From Palaemon carinicauda (taxonomy: Eukaryota > Arthropoda > Malacostraca > Decapoda > Palaemonidae), in the NCBI RefSeq assembly GCF_036898095.1, contig NC_090751.1:43746471-43810470 (forward strand): a DNA stretch of 64,000 bases. The letters run 5' to 3'. Below are positions 33,801 to 50,127 of the stretch, in pieces (the stretch's first letter is position 1; each line of letters begins with the position of its first letter). The position numbers and the translations under genes are program-made. Under the pieces are notes generated by a model. The model worked only from the letters and a program-made list of their open reading frames with translations, was not told where the DNA came from and searched no databases.

Positions 33801-33990
33801 ATGCGAGTGGAATTTTTAGATTTATTTCAGAAACAGGTCTTCTGAAAACTATTTGACTATTATAATGACTTCTTAACTTTTATGGTTTTAATTGAATTCT
33901 CTTTTATTTTTCATGTATAATAAATGCTATTGGCATCAATGACCTTAGATGTTAGGATGCCAGAAAACTTTCAATCAATCAATTAATCAA
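30873..33990 (+). mobile_element. I-like LINE copy a (RT plus RNase H, 5'-truncated, broken)
   Basis: It begins at tgtgaagcagctcctggtca and ends in a (TCAA)n tail at 33972-33990. It encodes the second half of a LINE ORF2: GPDGIPYSMIKH, NYRPVALTSCLC, an RT core with VPQGSVLS and LFVDDLSLLFAGARM (open 31522-32025), KFLGLIFDCRLTW, the thumb region, an RNase H with TDGSKSDAG near 33046 and FTAELY near 33134, then GNEKADLLAK and a C-terminal block with CEDCLVPLTVRHLLTECPNF (33554-33856). Several stops and shifts make it inactive. A 477-bp MITE interrupts it at 32551-33027. RNase H plus RT and the tail point to the I superfamily; the exact clade is uncertain. Confidence 0.86.
32551..33027. mobile_element. 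477-bp MITE with 27-bp inverted repeats and 8-bp target duplication
   Basis: The ends ggtgctattatagtatgcta (32551 onward) and the reverse complement at 33001-33027 match over 27 bp with one mismatch. The host LINE sequence gactttta is duplicated on both sides (32543-32550 and 33028-33035); the uninterrupted LINE copy at 60140 has it once. An 8-bp duplication points to hAT, P or Merlin type transposons. Inside lies a degenerate (CCTAA)n stretch at about 32696-32760 and again near 32798. No transposase is encoded. Confidence 0.88.
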
Positions 33991-36290
33991 CAGCTCCTTC
34001 AACCTTTTCTTTTATTTGGAGATTTGAATGGTAGACATCCTTTTGTGGGGTGGTTTTAGCAAACACCAGGGACAATATTATATCAGTTGTTTAAAACGAG
34101 GATGTCAGACTAAATAATACGGGAGAGCCCACACACTTCCATGTTCAGACAGGTACCTTGTCATGCATTGACCTTTCAATTGCAAGCTCTATCTGCTTCT
34201 TGATTTCGATTGGAGGACATTAGATGATTGGCATACCAGTGATCATGCACCAATGGTTATGAACACCAACAAGGGTCCACCTTTACAAAGATCTCCATGA
34301 TGGAATCTTGACAAGGTGGACTGGGTTTAAGTTTCATGAGCTAAGTGAAATCGAAGTTAGTGCAGAACAGTTTGAAAGTATTAATGATGCCCTAGACCTA
34401 CTGAATGGAACTCTCCATACAGCAGGAATCAATTCAATTCCCAAAACCACAGAATTATTCAAATGACGACCAGTCCCTTGGTGGCCTTCACAATTAACTG
34501 TCTTGCACAGAGCCACCAGAAAATCTCTGACTAGATTTAGTAGATGCCATACTGAGGATAATTTGATAACATACAAAAAGTGTAGAGCACACTTCTGTCA
34601 TGCCATGAAAGAAGCTAGGCCCCAAAGTTTGGTATCTTTTGTTTCCTCAGTCATCAGTAGAGCATCACCATCTTCTGTATGGAGGAAAATAAAAACGATT
34701 GCTGGCAAATCTACCCCAAACTCACCATCAGTATTAAAGGTGAACAGTCAGTATGTGACTGAACCAACTGATGTTAGCAATGCCCTGGCTGATCATTTTT
34801 CAAATGATCATGTAAGTGTGAAGCAGCTCCTGGTCACCAGTATAGGAGCATTGAAGAAAAGAAAATTTAAAATTTTGCAACAGTAAGGGAGGAATCGTAT
34901 GATTCTCCTTTTACTGAAAGAGAATTTGATTCCGCACTTGCTACTTGTAACGATGCAGCCCTTGGACCCGATGGAATTCCATATGCAATGATTAAACATG
35001 TACCTTTTAATACAAAGTTATTTGTTTTAAGCATTATTATTAGAATATGGTATGATCATAGCTATCCAAGTGTTTGGGAACTAGCCATTATTTTAGCCCT
35101 TTTAAAACTCGGTAAGGACAAGTTTTTAGTAGCAAACTATCGACTAATGGCATTGACATCTTGTTTAGGCTACGTAAAATGGAGATGGTCAATGCAAGAC
35201 TCATGTGGTACCTTGAAAAGAAACGTATTTTATCACCCATCCAGTATGGATTTAGGAAAATGCACTCAAGTGATATGTTGATACTTGAGTCCTCTATTTG
35301 TGAAGCTTTTGCTTCCGAACAGCACCATGTAACAGTCTTTTTCGATGGTACAAAGGCATATGACACTGCATGGAGATGTGGTATACTTCAAACCATTCAT
35401 GATTTGGGATTACAAGGAGGGCTATCATTGTTCATTCGATCATTTATTTCGCATAATTTTTTTCAAGTGAGAAGGGGGGAAACCCAATCTGAGAGGAAAT
35501 GTCAGGAAGAAGTTCCCCAGGGTAGTGTGCTGAGTGTAACATTATTTGCACTAGCCATTAATAGGATATCCTCAGTCATTCTTGAGACATTCTCTCAACA
35601 CTAAAGGATTTGTTGATGATCTCTCTATATCATTTGCTGGAGCTAGAATGGCAATGGTTGAGAGAAAACATCACCTCTCAATTGACAAAGTTATTCAGTG
35701 GGCTGATATGAATGGGTTTAAGTTTTCGACGAGCAAAACTAATATTGTCCATTTCTGTCGTATCTGGGGAGTAAATCCAGATTCGTGTATATACATAAAA
35801 GGTGAACGGATCCCATGTGTAGGTAAAGCTAAAATTTAATGATTGATTTTTGATCGTAGCCTTACATGGGTTCTTCACTCAAAGACGTTATATTCTAATG
35901 TCTTGAGGCTCTGAATCTTTTATAAGTACTGTCCCATACATCTGCTGGCTGGCCAACACCAACCTTAGTGCAATGACTGTTTGATACCCCTGACAGTGAG
36001 GCATTTGTTAATTGAATGCCCCACTTATAGCACTGAAAGAAATAGATTTCTTTTTGAGGCTCGTGGTGAGGATGACAGGTTCATCCTTGCCAAGATCCTG
36101 GGACGTGTCGTACAATTCTAGTGGCATTTTTTAATTTATATCAGAAGGAGGTCTTCGTAATGCTATTTAACTTTTATAATGTATTTAATTTTCTGGTTTT
36201 AATTGACTATTCTTTTAATCTTTATTTACAATAAAGGATATCGGTGTCAATGACCTGCAATGTCAGGATGCCAGAGAACTTCAAATCATT
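33991..36290 (+). mobile_element. I-like LINE copy b (internally deleted, broken)
   Basis: It starts inside the endonuclease domain (a counterpart of FGDMNGRHPL) directly after the (TCAA)n tail of copy a. It continues with DWHTSDHAP, the linker (HRATRKSLTRFSR, open 34503-34886), RT (GPDGIPYAMIKHV, VPQGSVLSVTLFALAIN, FVDDLSISFAGARM) and breaks near 35940, jumping to the extreme C terminus (LTVRHLLIECP) near 35990. RT thumb, connection and RNase H are deleted. Multiple stops and frameshifts are present. Confidence 0.83.
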
Positions 36291-36590
36291 TATTCATACA
36301 CCTTCGCAAATTGTGATAGTTTCACTTCTCATAGTCAACAGAGGTGTCATAAGACTCTCAAAATTATCCCAATTCACATCAGACTCAATTCTACCTTCCC
36401 GGGTCCTTTTTGAGACACGTAATTAGACCTTATATGAGAAAGTATCCAGTTTAGGTTTCCATCTTAAACCCAAAAGCTTTTCCTGTTCAGTATTTGAAAC
36501 TCTAGTATTATTATCCTTATCCTCTCCAGATAAAACCCAGTATTTAATCTGAAATCCTCCCAATCTCACTACTACTACTACTACTATTAT

Positions 36591-36631
<41 letters not shown>

Positions 36632-38385
36632 ATACTACTTTAATTCTTTCTAATGCATCCTCTTGCTGATGATTTCATCACTATAAGAGGATTTTACAAT
36701 AATTTTGGATGCTTGCGGAAATTAATTACTAATTTCCGCAGTTTTACGAAGTGCCATTATTGCAATTGATCCTGGGGTTTAGCCCCAAATGTATCTGTCT
36801 TCAGTTTATAATGACTAGGATCCCTCAGCAACTCAGTTTCTCCATAAAAACTTATGAGTATGCATATCGTCTTCTGAAAGATTTACAGTATTGTACATCT
36901 TTTTGATATCACCAACCATGCCTATCTTTTCTGAATCATAGTAATATTCCCATTGGTTATCACATCAGGTCCCTTTACAAGTAGGTCATTCGTAGATATT
37001 CCTTGATATGATGCTACAGCCTTAAATACTATTCTCACTGGGGTTGATGGGGAATACGCCTTATAAACTTCATGGTGGGGTAAGTAGAAGATTAGACCCT
37101 TATAATCCAGCTTTGACTTCACTAATTTTTCCATTACCCCTGGATCCCACATATCTTGAATTTGTTGTCGATATTTTTTGCATTCTGTAGCTCCCAGCCT
37201 TTTCAGTCCCTTTTCGGCTTCAATCTAGAAAAATTATTTGGCAACTTAGAAAGGTTGGAAATCCAAGGATACTTAGATATCCAGTATAAGGTCTTAAAGT
37301 CCATCTGATTTTAAGCTGAGCATTGCTTAAATGTCATACAAACCTGCAATTCATGATTCACTATCATGAACAGGACATTATTTTATTCTGTGATCACTGT
37401 TATACCTTGATCTATTAATTCTACCTATATTTTTTCCTTTGCTAATGTGGTATAAACTGGTTAAACATTCAGACAATTGATTTTGAAGTTTCTCGTGGCC
37501 TAAAGCCAACAATGTTATAGCTTCTGCTAATTCATTTCTCTTCGTAAATTTCTTTTCCACAGTATGTACTGTTACCTTAGTTGCACCACTTCTTGGATAA
37601 TCTTGTACATACTCTAGAGCCTTGCGACAATCTGTCAAAAATGTAATCAAATTCTTAAATTTATCTGGTCCATTCTCTTTTCAACATCTATGGCACCAAT
37701 CTTTCTACCTGGTATAGTACTGTAGTATTCTCCAGGTCTGTAGTCAAGTTTAAATTATTTACATCTAACCATACCTTTTCTATTGTATTGATTAGATTAA
37801 TTAACTTTATCACTATCATTAAGTGGTTTATATGCCCTTATATTTCCCAATATGGTATTGATCAGTTTTCCTTCATTACTGAATGCTTCATTTAGTCTAT
37901 CCCACATTTTATTTATAATCATCTATATCCTCCACAAGCCTCCTTGGTTCCCCTTCTAATGATATTCTAAGTGCGTACTGGTCTTCCCCATGCTGTGACA
38001 CAACTAGGCTTTCATGATATCTTACAAAAGCAGGAAATGCTCTCACTGACCCCTCAAATTGGGGAGGTTCGAAGTTTTTCCAAGCCAAGCACAGTATTAT
38101 TTTTTCACCTGTCTTTTGCTTTTATCACTTCAAATGATGGATATTTTATAGTTTCCAATTCCTTGATCCATTCCTCATATTTCTGACAAGATTCGCCATC
38201 CTTTAATTGTTTTATCATTTGTTCATTAATAACATCAACTTTTTCAACACTCACTAACCTCTGTGTACAACACTTCCAATGTTCCTGTTGAGTATCCTTT
38301 TCTCTGTGCTTCCTTGAATAATCCACCCTTCGATTGAACCTCCTCTTGGCTGTGGTACGTTCCATTTTCAGTTCCTCCATGGCTG
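36285..38385 (-). mobile_element. decayed BEL/Pao-like LTR retrotransposon, gag-pol remnant
   Basis: Read on the minus strand from 38380: a gag N-terminus with RTTAKRRFNRRVDYSR (as in the DUF1759-type gag of BEL/Pao elements), then FEPPQFEGSVRAFPAF and LRISLEGEPRRLVEDI near 38070-37930. The RT entry follows, with YLPHHEVYKAYSPSTPVRIV and NDLLVKGPDVITNG at 37152-36922, then DPSHYKLKTDTFGAKP near 36800. After a (CTA)n microsatellite (36567-36638) comes EQEKLLGLRWKPKLDTFSYK near 36490-36420, a block that follows RT in BEL/Pao pol. Stops and frameshifts are everywhere, and integrase and both LTRs were not found. Family assignment rests on motif order and the HHxVY/LLGLRW signatures. Confidence 0.68.
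36567..36638. repeat. (CTA)n trinucleotide microsatellite
   Basis: About 24 units of ACT/CTA with a few TAT interruptions, inside the BEL/Pao-like remnant. Confidence 0.96.
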
Positions 38386-38884
38386 CTCTGCAAAATTGCT
38401 GAATTGTAGTGCAGAATTTATAAAAACTCGGGCTGCCTTGCTGTATCTTTTATTGGTCGTATTCAACCTGTAATGCGTGACAACATAGATAGGAATCCCT
38501 TACATGATTTTCCACCACAACCTAATCCCAAATTTGCATTTAACAACCATATATTTAATGACATCACATTTGATAATACATAATACATTAACAATAATAC
38601 ATATGGTAATAGTACTATTAATAACAATGATGCACAGTGAACAGCACCCAACAAATATATATCCACTCAACTAATAATATGACTGCCCATTCTTTGCCAT
38701 GGTAATGAATTGAATACACCATCCCTCTATACACTGCCACTGACCCTTGTCAGTCATAACACCGTCCCGCACTGCTCTCCCACACCACTGATGGAGAAGA
38801 ATCATTTCCTCCCATAACTCGTAACAACGAAAATACACATAAATGAGCCCAAACTGGCAATTATTATCACACATTATTGTACAA
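38386..38884. other. non-coding stretch upstream of the BEL/Pao-like gag
   Basis: This is where the 5' leader and LTR of the minus-strand BEL/Pao-like remnant would be. I see no clear LTR boundary, primer-binding site or repeat partner. Confidence 0.35.
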
Positions 38885-39470
38885 ATAACCAGGTAAACTT
38901 AGGATGAGCATGTCAAATAAGAGTTTTTCAAGGTGTTGGTATAGAGCATTTTGCAGACATAGCGTACTATGAAATCTCCATCTATTATTAAATCAATTGT
39001 TAGGCCATCTTCTGCTGGTTTGGCTCTTTTCATGCCTTTTATGGCTTTTTTTACTACTTCTGTTTCGTTATTTCTATTTATGAAGTTATTTCTTATATCA
39101 CTATTGTATAGCATATTATATAGCATTGTATAGAAATCCTCAGCAATTGTAATCACACCATCTCTATTGTTGATAGTATTTCCATTTTCACTTGTTAAAG
39201 CACACATCTGTTGGCGCCCTGTTCTTTTCATCAATTCGATGCTTCTTCCTTTCTTTAGTGTTTCTGCAATTTTGGTCGGATTGTGTGTACAAATATCATG
39301 GATTTTTAGTTTGTTTATAGTTTTGAATAGTTCTGCTAATTCTGTTTCAGCTCTCTTGGATTTTACCCTCATTTCCAATCTTTTCTGATAGTTTGCCTTG
39401 ATCTTGATGTCGCAGAGATGTGACCATGCCAACCATCTTTTGAAGGTGCATTCAGCCAAAGTGGTACAGT
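38885..39470 (-). mobile_element. RTE-like LINE fragment (linker and start of RT)
   Basis: The minus-strand frame 38899-39459 reads through a linker typical of LINEs with a CFDP2-like endonuclease: KRLEMRVKSKRAETELAELFK, then ALTSENGNTINNRDGVIT, AEDFYTMLYN, RAKPAEDGLTIDLI and DFIVRYVCKMLY. Endonuclease and RT catalytic core are absent. A related, longer element lies at 53640-56350 on the same strand. Confidence 0.72.
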
Positions 39471-39743
39471 TGACACTGGAATTCCTGGCTTAGGTACCTT
39501 GAAGGCCGTACACCCTATCATACCCTTACTATGCGGCGAATTCTTGTGTGTAGCCCCTCCTACCACGTGTGCTATCACTCCTTACAGTATCTATTTGGTT
39601 ACTTGCCGCGCATCTAGCGTGTGACGGGGCGCCCTTCCTTAGAGCTAGGTGTACCAGATTCCTTTGTCCTAACTTTACAGTAGGTAATCCTTTACCACTT
39701 CGGCTGATTGTACCTTGAAAAGATGGGTAGCGTGGTTATCACA

Positions 39744-39871
<128 letters not shown>

Positions 39872-39875
39872 AATA

Positions 39876-40710
<835 letters not shown>

Positions 40711-40856
40711 CACCTTCATTCACTGCTTAGGTAGATAAATTAAAAAACAAAGATCGTTTGTACTCATTCTGGCTATGACTCTGGGCTCTATGTAAGGTAT
40801 GGCTTGTTGCATCTAATGTAGCTTTTGTATGCGTGCGTGCAAGTGCGTATGAGAAT

Positions 40857-42712
<1,856 letters not shown>

Positions 42713-42773
42713 GTATAATCATTGTCATTTCCATATATCAAAGATGTGTCCACCATTAGCCAGGACTGTTTTA

Positions 42774-42777
<4 letters not shown>

Positions 42778-42850
<73 letters not shown>
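42778..42850. repeat. (GA)n microsatellite
   Basis: About 36 GA units. Arg-Glu or Ser-Leu frames through it are artefacts. Confidence 0.98.
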
Positions 42851-42852
<2 letters not shown>

Positions 42853-43139
42853 AAAAGTGTATATCGATGATATTGAAGATGATGTAACTTGAGCGAAAAA
42901 TAAGGCACTTGTAACACAATAGCCGTTGACACAAGTACCAAAAACATTTTCAGTTTGGAAATGGTCTTTCGAAACGTTTGGTTGGTCCCTTTCTGCTTAG
43001 TTGTTTGTGTTTGTTTCCTTTAAGAAAGGAAGGGTGTAAAACACAAGTTACTCCACTCATATATAACATTTCTGTTGTATTTTTTCAAGTGTTTTGTTTA
43101 AGGTATGCTTCGAAAATGATCACCATGGTTGATTTATTG

Positions 43140-43985
43140 ATGTTTTCTTATCATCATCATCTCCTACGCCTATTGATGTAAAGGGCCTCTGCTAGATTTC
43201 GCCAATCGTCTCTATCTTCAGCTTTTAATTTAATACTTCTCCATTCTTCATCTCATACTTCACGCTTCATGGTCCTCAGCCATGTAGGCGTGGGTCTTCC
43301 AACTCTTCTAGTCTTTTGTGGAACCCAGCTGAACGTTTGTGAACTAATCTCTCTGGGGGTGGTGCGAAGAGCATGCCTAAACCATCTCCATCTACCCCTC
43401 ATCATGATCTCATCCACATATGGCACTCGAGTAATCTCTCATATAGTCTCATTTCTAATCCTGTCCTGCCATTTAATTCCCAATATCCTTCCGAGGGCTT
43501 TGTTCTCAAATCTATTAAATCTATTGGAGATTGTTTCATTGTCATACCATGACTCCTGTCCATAGAGTAATACCGCTCTCACTAAACTGATGTATACAGT
43601 AGTCTGGTTTTATAAGTAATTTCAGGCGATTTTATTTCAAAATTTTACTTAACCGTAGCCATTGTCTGATTTTCTTTTTTCAATCTTTCACTAAACTCTA
43701 ATTCCAAAGACCCTGTCCTGGGGATCATAGTTCCGAAATACTTGAATGATTCTACCTTATTAATACTTTCTCCTTCCAATGATATTTCATCTTACTTTGC
43801 ATACTCGTTCTCATCGGCTCTCTTTTATTTATCTTGAGCCCAACTTCGTGTGATATTTCGTGCGTTCTGGTAAGCAAGCATTGCAAATCCTGTGTTTGTT
43901 CTGCTAACAAGGACAACATCAGCACCATACTCTAGGTCTGCCAAATTCGTATTACCAATCCAGTCGAATCCTTCTCCATCATCTC
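43140..43985 (-). mobile_element. LINE C-terminal fragment of a further family
   Basis: On the minus strand: LADLEYGADVVLVS (decayed FADD box), GESINKVESFKYFGTMI, the thumb, then ENKALGRILGIKWQDRIRNE, RGRWRWFRHALR and WVPQKTRRVGRPTPTWL. It ends in (GAT)n near 43145-43160. Stops and shifts are frequent. The block order matches the RT tail of non-LTR elements; it differs from the RTE-like fragments nearby, so it is a separate family. Confidence 0.72.
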
Positions 43986-44259
43986 AACTTGTTCTTCCCT
44001 CTTAACGAGAGAGTGCCTTGTCGAAGTCACATGGTTTCTTCATATAGTTGAAGAGTTGTGACGGGTAAGAGGGCTCTGGACCTTGGGGAAATTGCTCCCC
44101 AATTTCGAATCTAAATTTCTCTCCCTTTCATCTATTTCTTCTGCTCAATATTACTTCAACCTCCTCCTAATTTTATCAACTTTCTTCTGTCTTGCTGTCC
44201 TAACTCCATGAGTATTACTTCTCCTAAGTTTATATATTTATGTATGTATGTATTTATAC

Positions 44260-44456
<197 letters not shown>

Positions 44457-45242
44457 GTAGATGTATGCATATATTTATAATTATTTTATTTGTTCATTTA
44501 TTTGTTTTTATTTATTTTTATTTTATTTAAATGGCGTAGATATTTCCACATTCGTTATTACTGCCTGCTTAGATGAATGGGAGAAGGGATCACGGTTGGG
44601 AGGTAATTACATTCAAAGCTATATATGAGAGTATTGGTTGATCTCAGCCATCTTTCGAAGATGGTTTGGTCCTTTTTGGCGGAACTACTCTCAAGGGTTA
44701 GATAATCGGATTCCGGGGGGTATTCAATCCTTGAGTTGGGACTCTTGGCTTCTGGCCGGAAGCCCATCATTACAGACATGGGGAGGATGATTCCATATAT
44801 TCTTGGTCTCAGTCTTAACAGGCGGGTTTAGCTTATACCTGTAACTCTATATCAGTTTTGGTGCTGTCCTTCGGGTAGTGTTTGGAGTGGACCATCTGGG
44901 AAGTATACTCTCAATGTGCCAATAGTAGATAATGCAAATTTCCTTTCCAACGTATGATACTTTTTTAAATTCTCAAGCAGGTAAACCAACAAAAAGCAAA
45001 AGGAAAACCCCACCCTTAACTATGGACCCTTCAAACACAGACTATCCATCCCCTTGATATGTTGACTCCCCCCCCCCCCCCCGGCACTGTTGATGACCCC
45101 TGCTAATTTGAATAGGGAAAGTTCTGTTGATAACCTCGGAACCGGAAAGAATTCTACTGATATTCCAAATTTGAGTAATTTGGGTAACACGAGGAAACTT
45201 TGAATCCTTCATGTTACCTAAATTCCAATAGAGACAAACTAT

Positions 45243-46505
45243 AATGATCTATATAAAGCATTTAAGTTCTATGAATGTATAAAAGAAATGAGGATGAATC
45301 TTTAAAATGAAAAATGGGATTCATGGACATCTTACAGTAGTTATGACGAAGCATTTAGTGCAATAGGTAACTTGAATAATATGAAAATCAATAACCTAAA
45401 AGTCGTGGCTGCTCTCTGCGATAAAGTACCAAAGGATTTGGATGTATATAGGCCTGCTGATTGGTTGGAAAAAGATGCTGATTTAGTTATGCCTTCCCAG
45501 AGAAAGCCAAAACCACCTATGTGGCTTGCAGCTAAATCAAAGGGAATTACAGGGAATTATTTCAAAATATGCAACTTAATTCAGAAAAAAGTAGGAACTA
45601 ATGCACCGGGCAATATATCTTGTTTTGGAAAAAAATGTTTCTTTATCCATGCCAAATCAATTACACAATCTGTAATACTGTCCAACATAAAAACAACTAA
45701 TGATGATATCAAGTTAGATGTCAAACCCCACGTAAATTTTAGCCACGGAAGGGGAATAGTTTTTAACAGAGATCTGCATGAATTTACAGTAGAGGAGATA
45801 CTGGCCATGTGTCCACTAAATGTATGGGAAGTTCACAAAGTCCCAGGTACATCGATAATAATCCTTAAGTTCCAGTATGCTGATGTACCTTTCCATAATA
45901 TTATTGAAAACGAAATGATCACAGTAAGAACATTTAAGCAGAAGCCACTGCAGTGCTTTAATTGTTTTAAATTTGGACACCCGTCTAAAGTTTGCAAAAA
46001 TGGAAAAATGTGTGGTATTTGCTCCAACTCTTACCATGGAAAATGTGCACTTGGAACCAGGTGTTTAAATTGCAACTCGAATCATAAATCCACCGACAAG
46101 AACTGTGAGCTGTATAAGTTGGAGGAAGGTGCCCTCAACAAATCTAATTTAGAACATATAAGTGTGGGGCAAGCCTAAAGGCTGTTAAATAAATCAAGTA
46201 ACTATGCTAAAGCATTAAAATCAAACCCACCTAGTACTGCCAAGAGTTCTAGAAAAAGAAATTTACCCTCTGATAAAATGCCAAATGACAAGTTAAGCAT
46301 ATTATCTCCTGAGGCTTTTAACACTAGGGCAATGCCCTTTTATGTACAGCCTTCGTCCCCCATTACAAAAACTAGTACAAACCTCTCTCAGGCCATGTCC
46401 TTGCCTGATTTGAAGGAGGTTCCACTTAAAACCAACTTAATGGATGCACCTGTAGTGGGAAAGGTGCAAAAACCTAAAATCCCACATCTATTAATTGTAA
46501 AATAG
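45243..46505 (+). pseudogene. I-like LINE ORF1 (gag-like, CCHC zinc knuckles), with premature stops
   Basis: One frame runs from about 45243 to TAG 46503-46505, broken by TAA at 45303-45305 and TAA 46176-46178 (45372-46178 is the uninterrupted part; there is no ATG at 45372). It encodes an RNA-binding gag-like protein of LINEs. An N-terminal RRM-like region (TGNYFKICNLIQKKVG, FFIHAKSITQS, SIIILKFQYADVPF) is followed by zinc knuckles: CFNCFKFGHPSKVC, CGICSNSYHGKC and CLNCNSNHKSTDKNC, the usual triplet of I and jockey type ORF1 proteins. The segment after the second stop (NDKLSILSPEAFNT, MSLPDLKEVPLK) stays in frame, so that stop is recent. It lies 5' of the endonuclease of the same LINE copy. 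Confidence 0.82.
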
Positions 46506-49500
46506 AGAGACCTCCAACTCTCTCACCGCCACATTAGAAACATTAAAGTTATGACATCAGATAAATTAGATGTTTTGTCTATAAATGTTTTTAATGACCC
46601 AGAAGATAAACTGAATCTATCATAAATTCAAGTTGAGGTCCAACATCTGCCTCAACAAACATATCAAAGAGACAAAGAAAAACACAAATGTAAAACCCAA
46701 TATATCAAGACCATCTCTGAACAAACTTACAGGTAATAATGTTAGATTAAAAACTGCTAATGGGAAGATATCATCCAAGATGTCTTCCAGAAATAATCCA
46801 TAGTTTTTCCTCCATTTTGCAATGGAATTGTCAGGGTTTAAGGGCTAAATATGAAGAACTTAAGCTCCTAATTCATGAACATTTCCCCGTAATTGTATGT
46901 CTAAAGGGAAATAGGTTTGATGCTAACACTCCCAGTCCTCGAGAGTATGTTAACTATAAAACACCATGTAATCAAGAAGCAGGGGGCCCTGGTGGAAGTC
47001 TCATGCAAGTTTGTCAAGATGTTCCACAAATACCTTTGTCTATTTGTACACCCTTGCAGGCAGTGATTGTGCAAATTAATATAGGGAGAAAATATACAGT
47101 ATGCTCTCCATACTTACTTCCAAAGGATATTTTTATGATGATTTAGTAGAGGTCATTCAACAACTCCCTCGACCTTTTCTCTTATTTGGAGATATGAATG
47201 GTAGACATCCTTTATGGGGTATTGTTTTAGCAAACACAAGGGGCAATATCTCATCAATTTAGGAGAATGAAGATGTCAGACTCCTTAATACAGGAGAGCC
47301 CATGCACTTCCATGTTCAGACAGGTACCTTGTCATGGATTGATCTTTCAATTGTAAGCTCTTAACTGCCTTCTTGATTTCGATTGGAGGACATTAGATGA
47401 TTGGCATACTAGTGATCATGCACCAATCATTATGAACGCCAACAAGGGTCCACCTTTACAAAGATCTCCGCAATGGAATCTTGACAAGGTGGACTGGGTT
47501 AAATTTCATGAGCTAAGTGAAATCGAGGGTAGTGCAGAACAGTTTAAAGGTATTAATGATGCCATAGACCTACTGAATGGAACACTCCATACAGTAGGAA
47601 TCAATTAGATTTCCAAAACCACAGGATTATTCAAATGACCTGTCCCGTGGTGGTCTTCAGAATTAATTGTTGCACAGACCCACCAGAAAATCTCTGATTA
47701 GATTGCGTAGACACCGTACTGAGGAAAATTTGATGACATACAAAAAGTGTAGAGCACAGTTCCCTTGTGCCATGAAAGAAGCTAAACGCCAGTCTTGGAT
47801 GTCTTTTGTTTCCTACATTAACAGAAGAACACCATCTTATGTATGGAGGAAAATAAAAAGGATTGCAGGTAAATTTACCCCAAACCCACCACTAGTGTTG
47901 GTGAACGGTCAGTATGTGACTGAAGCAAAAGAATGTTAGCAATGTCCTGGCCGATCATTTTTCAAATATATTCTGCAAGTGTGAAGCATCTTCTGGTCAC
48001 CAGTATTGGGGCATTGAAGAAAAGAAAGTTTTAAATATTGCAACAGGAAGGGAGGATTCATACAATTCTCCTTTTACTGAAAGATAATTTGATTCTGTCC
48101 TTTCCACTTTTAATAATACAGCCCTTGTACCAGATGGAATTCCATATGCAATGTTTAAACATGTACCTGTTATTTATTTTAAGCATTATTAATAGAATAT
48201 GGCATGATCATAGTTATCTAAGTGTTTGGGAACTACCCATTATTTTAGCCTTTTAAAAATCCTGTAAGGATAAGTTTTTAGCAGCAAACTGTCGACCAGT
48301 TGCTTTGACATCTTGTTTATGTAAGATCATGGAGAAGATGGTCAATGCAAAACTGATGTGGTACCTGGAAAAGAAGGGTATTTTATCACCCATTCAGTGA
48401 GGTTTTAAGAAAATGCATTCCACTGATATATTGATACCACTTGAGTCCTCTATGTGTGAAGCCTTTGCTTCCAAACAGCACCATGTAATGGTGTTTTTTT
48501 TTTTCCCTTCAAAAGGCATATGATACCGCAGGAAGATATAGTATACTCAAAAACCATTCATGAATTGGTATTAAGAGGAGACTTACTACTGTTTATCCAA
48601 TCATTTTTTACACAGTTTTTCAAGTGAGAGTGGGGGAAACTCTTATCAGAGATGAAATGTCAAGAAGGAGTAGTTCCCCAAGGTAGTGAGCTGAGTGTAA
48701 CCCTGTTTGCACTAGCAATTAATAGGATATCCTCAGTCATTCCCAAAGACATTCTCTCAACACTGTTTGTGGAGGATCTCTCCATATCATTTGCTGGAGC
48801 TAGATTAGCAAAGGTTGAGCGAAAACTACAACTCGCAATTGACAAAATTATTCAGTGATCTCTTTTGAATGGATTAAAGTTTTCAACAAGCAAAACTACT
48901 ATTGTCCAATTCCATATGCAATGTTTAAACATGTACCTGTTAATACAAAGTTATTTATTTTAAGCATTATTAATAGAATATGGCATGATCATAGTTATCT
49001 AAGTGTTTGGGAACTACATGAAAGTTCAACAGATCCCATGTTTAGGTGAAGCTAAATTTTTAGGATTGACTTTCGATTGTAGGTTGACATAAGTGCCTCA
49101 CTTGAAGGCGTTGAAAGCTAAATGTCTTGAGGCTCTGAATCTTTTAAAAGTATTGTCCCATACATCATGGGGGCAGACCTTAAAACTAATTTGAAATTAT
49201 ACAAGGCCCTAATTTTTTCCAAAATTAGTTATGGGTGTGAAATATACTCCTCAGCCACCCCAAGCCGATTAAAGATTCAATACATCATGCTGGTATTAGA
49301 TTGTCCACGTAAGCGTTTAGAACCTCACCTATCCCAAGTCTCCTTGTTGATGCTAGAGAGTTACCTTTAGACCCTTACCGAATGTTTTCCATTATTCAAT
49401 ATTGGTTTAGTTTACAAAGACTCCCTAACTTTCTAGCCTTTCAGACTGCAAGCCTTGTAAAACACTAACATATTTTGAGTTGCACCCAAAATCTCCTCAA

Positions 49501-50127
49501 CCTTGTGGCCTTTGGGTAAAACAATTATTAAACAGTCTTGATAAAATTAGAGGTAAGGTGCTTCCATTTAAGATATCATCAATCCCTCCGTGGAAATTAC
49601 CAGAGATGTTTTTTTGTAAATATTTTATTGGTGTTAAAAAAACATGACCGAATTTGAAGCTAGGTCTCTTTTTTTTTGGAGCAATTTGAAGAACATAAGG
49701 AATCAACTTTTATATATACCGATGGCTCCAAATCTGATGCTGGCATTAGATTTGGAATATATAGTAGTTCTTTTAACTGAATAGGTGCACTTCTTCCAAT
49801 ATCTTCCATAGTTACAGCTGAGTTATATGGCATACTAACCGCTATTGAGAAAATAGCGCTAAAAGTGGAGCGCAATTTTACCATTTATAGTGATTCAAGA
49901 AGGGTTCTTCAAGCTTTAGAAGGTTTTAATTCTAGTAACCCTTTAGTTTTAAAGATTTTAGGGTGGCCTTTAATTATTTGCCTGAAAGGTATAACAGTTT
50001 GATTTTCCTGGGTTCCGCACACGTAGGTGTGTCTGGAAGTGAAGAAGCAGATTCACTGGCAAAGAGTGCTACAGCCGAGGTACTACCAAGAAGGTATCCT
50101 ATTCTCTGTAATGATTTTTTTTTTTTA

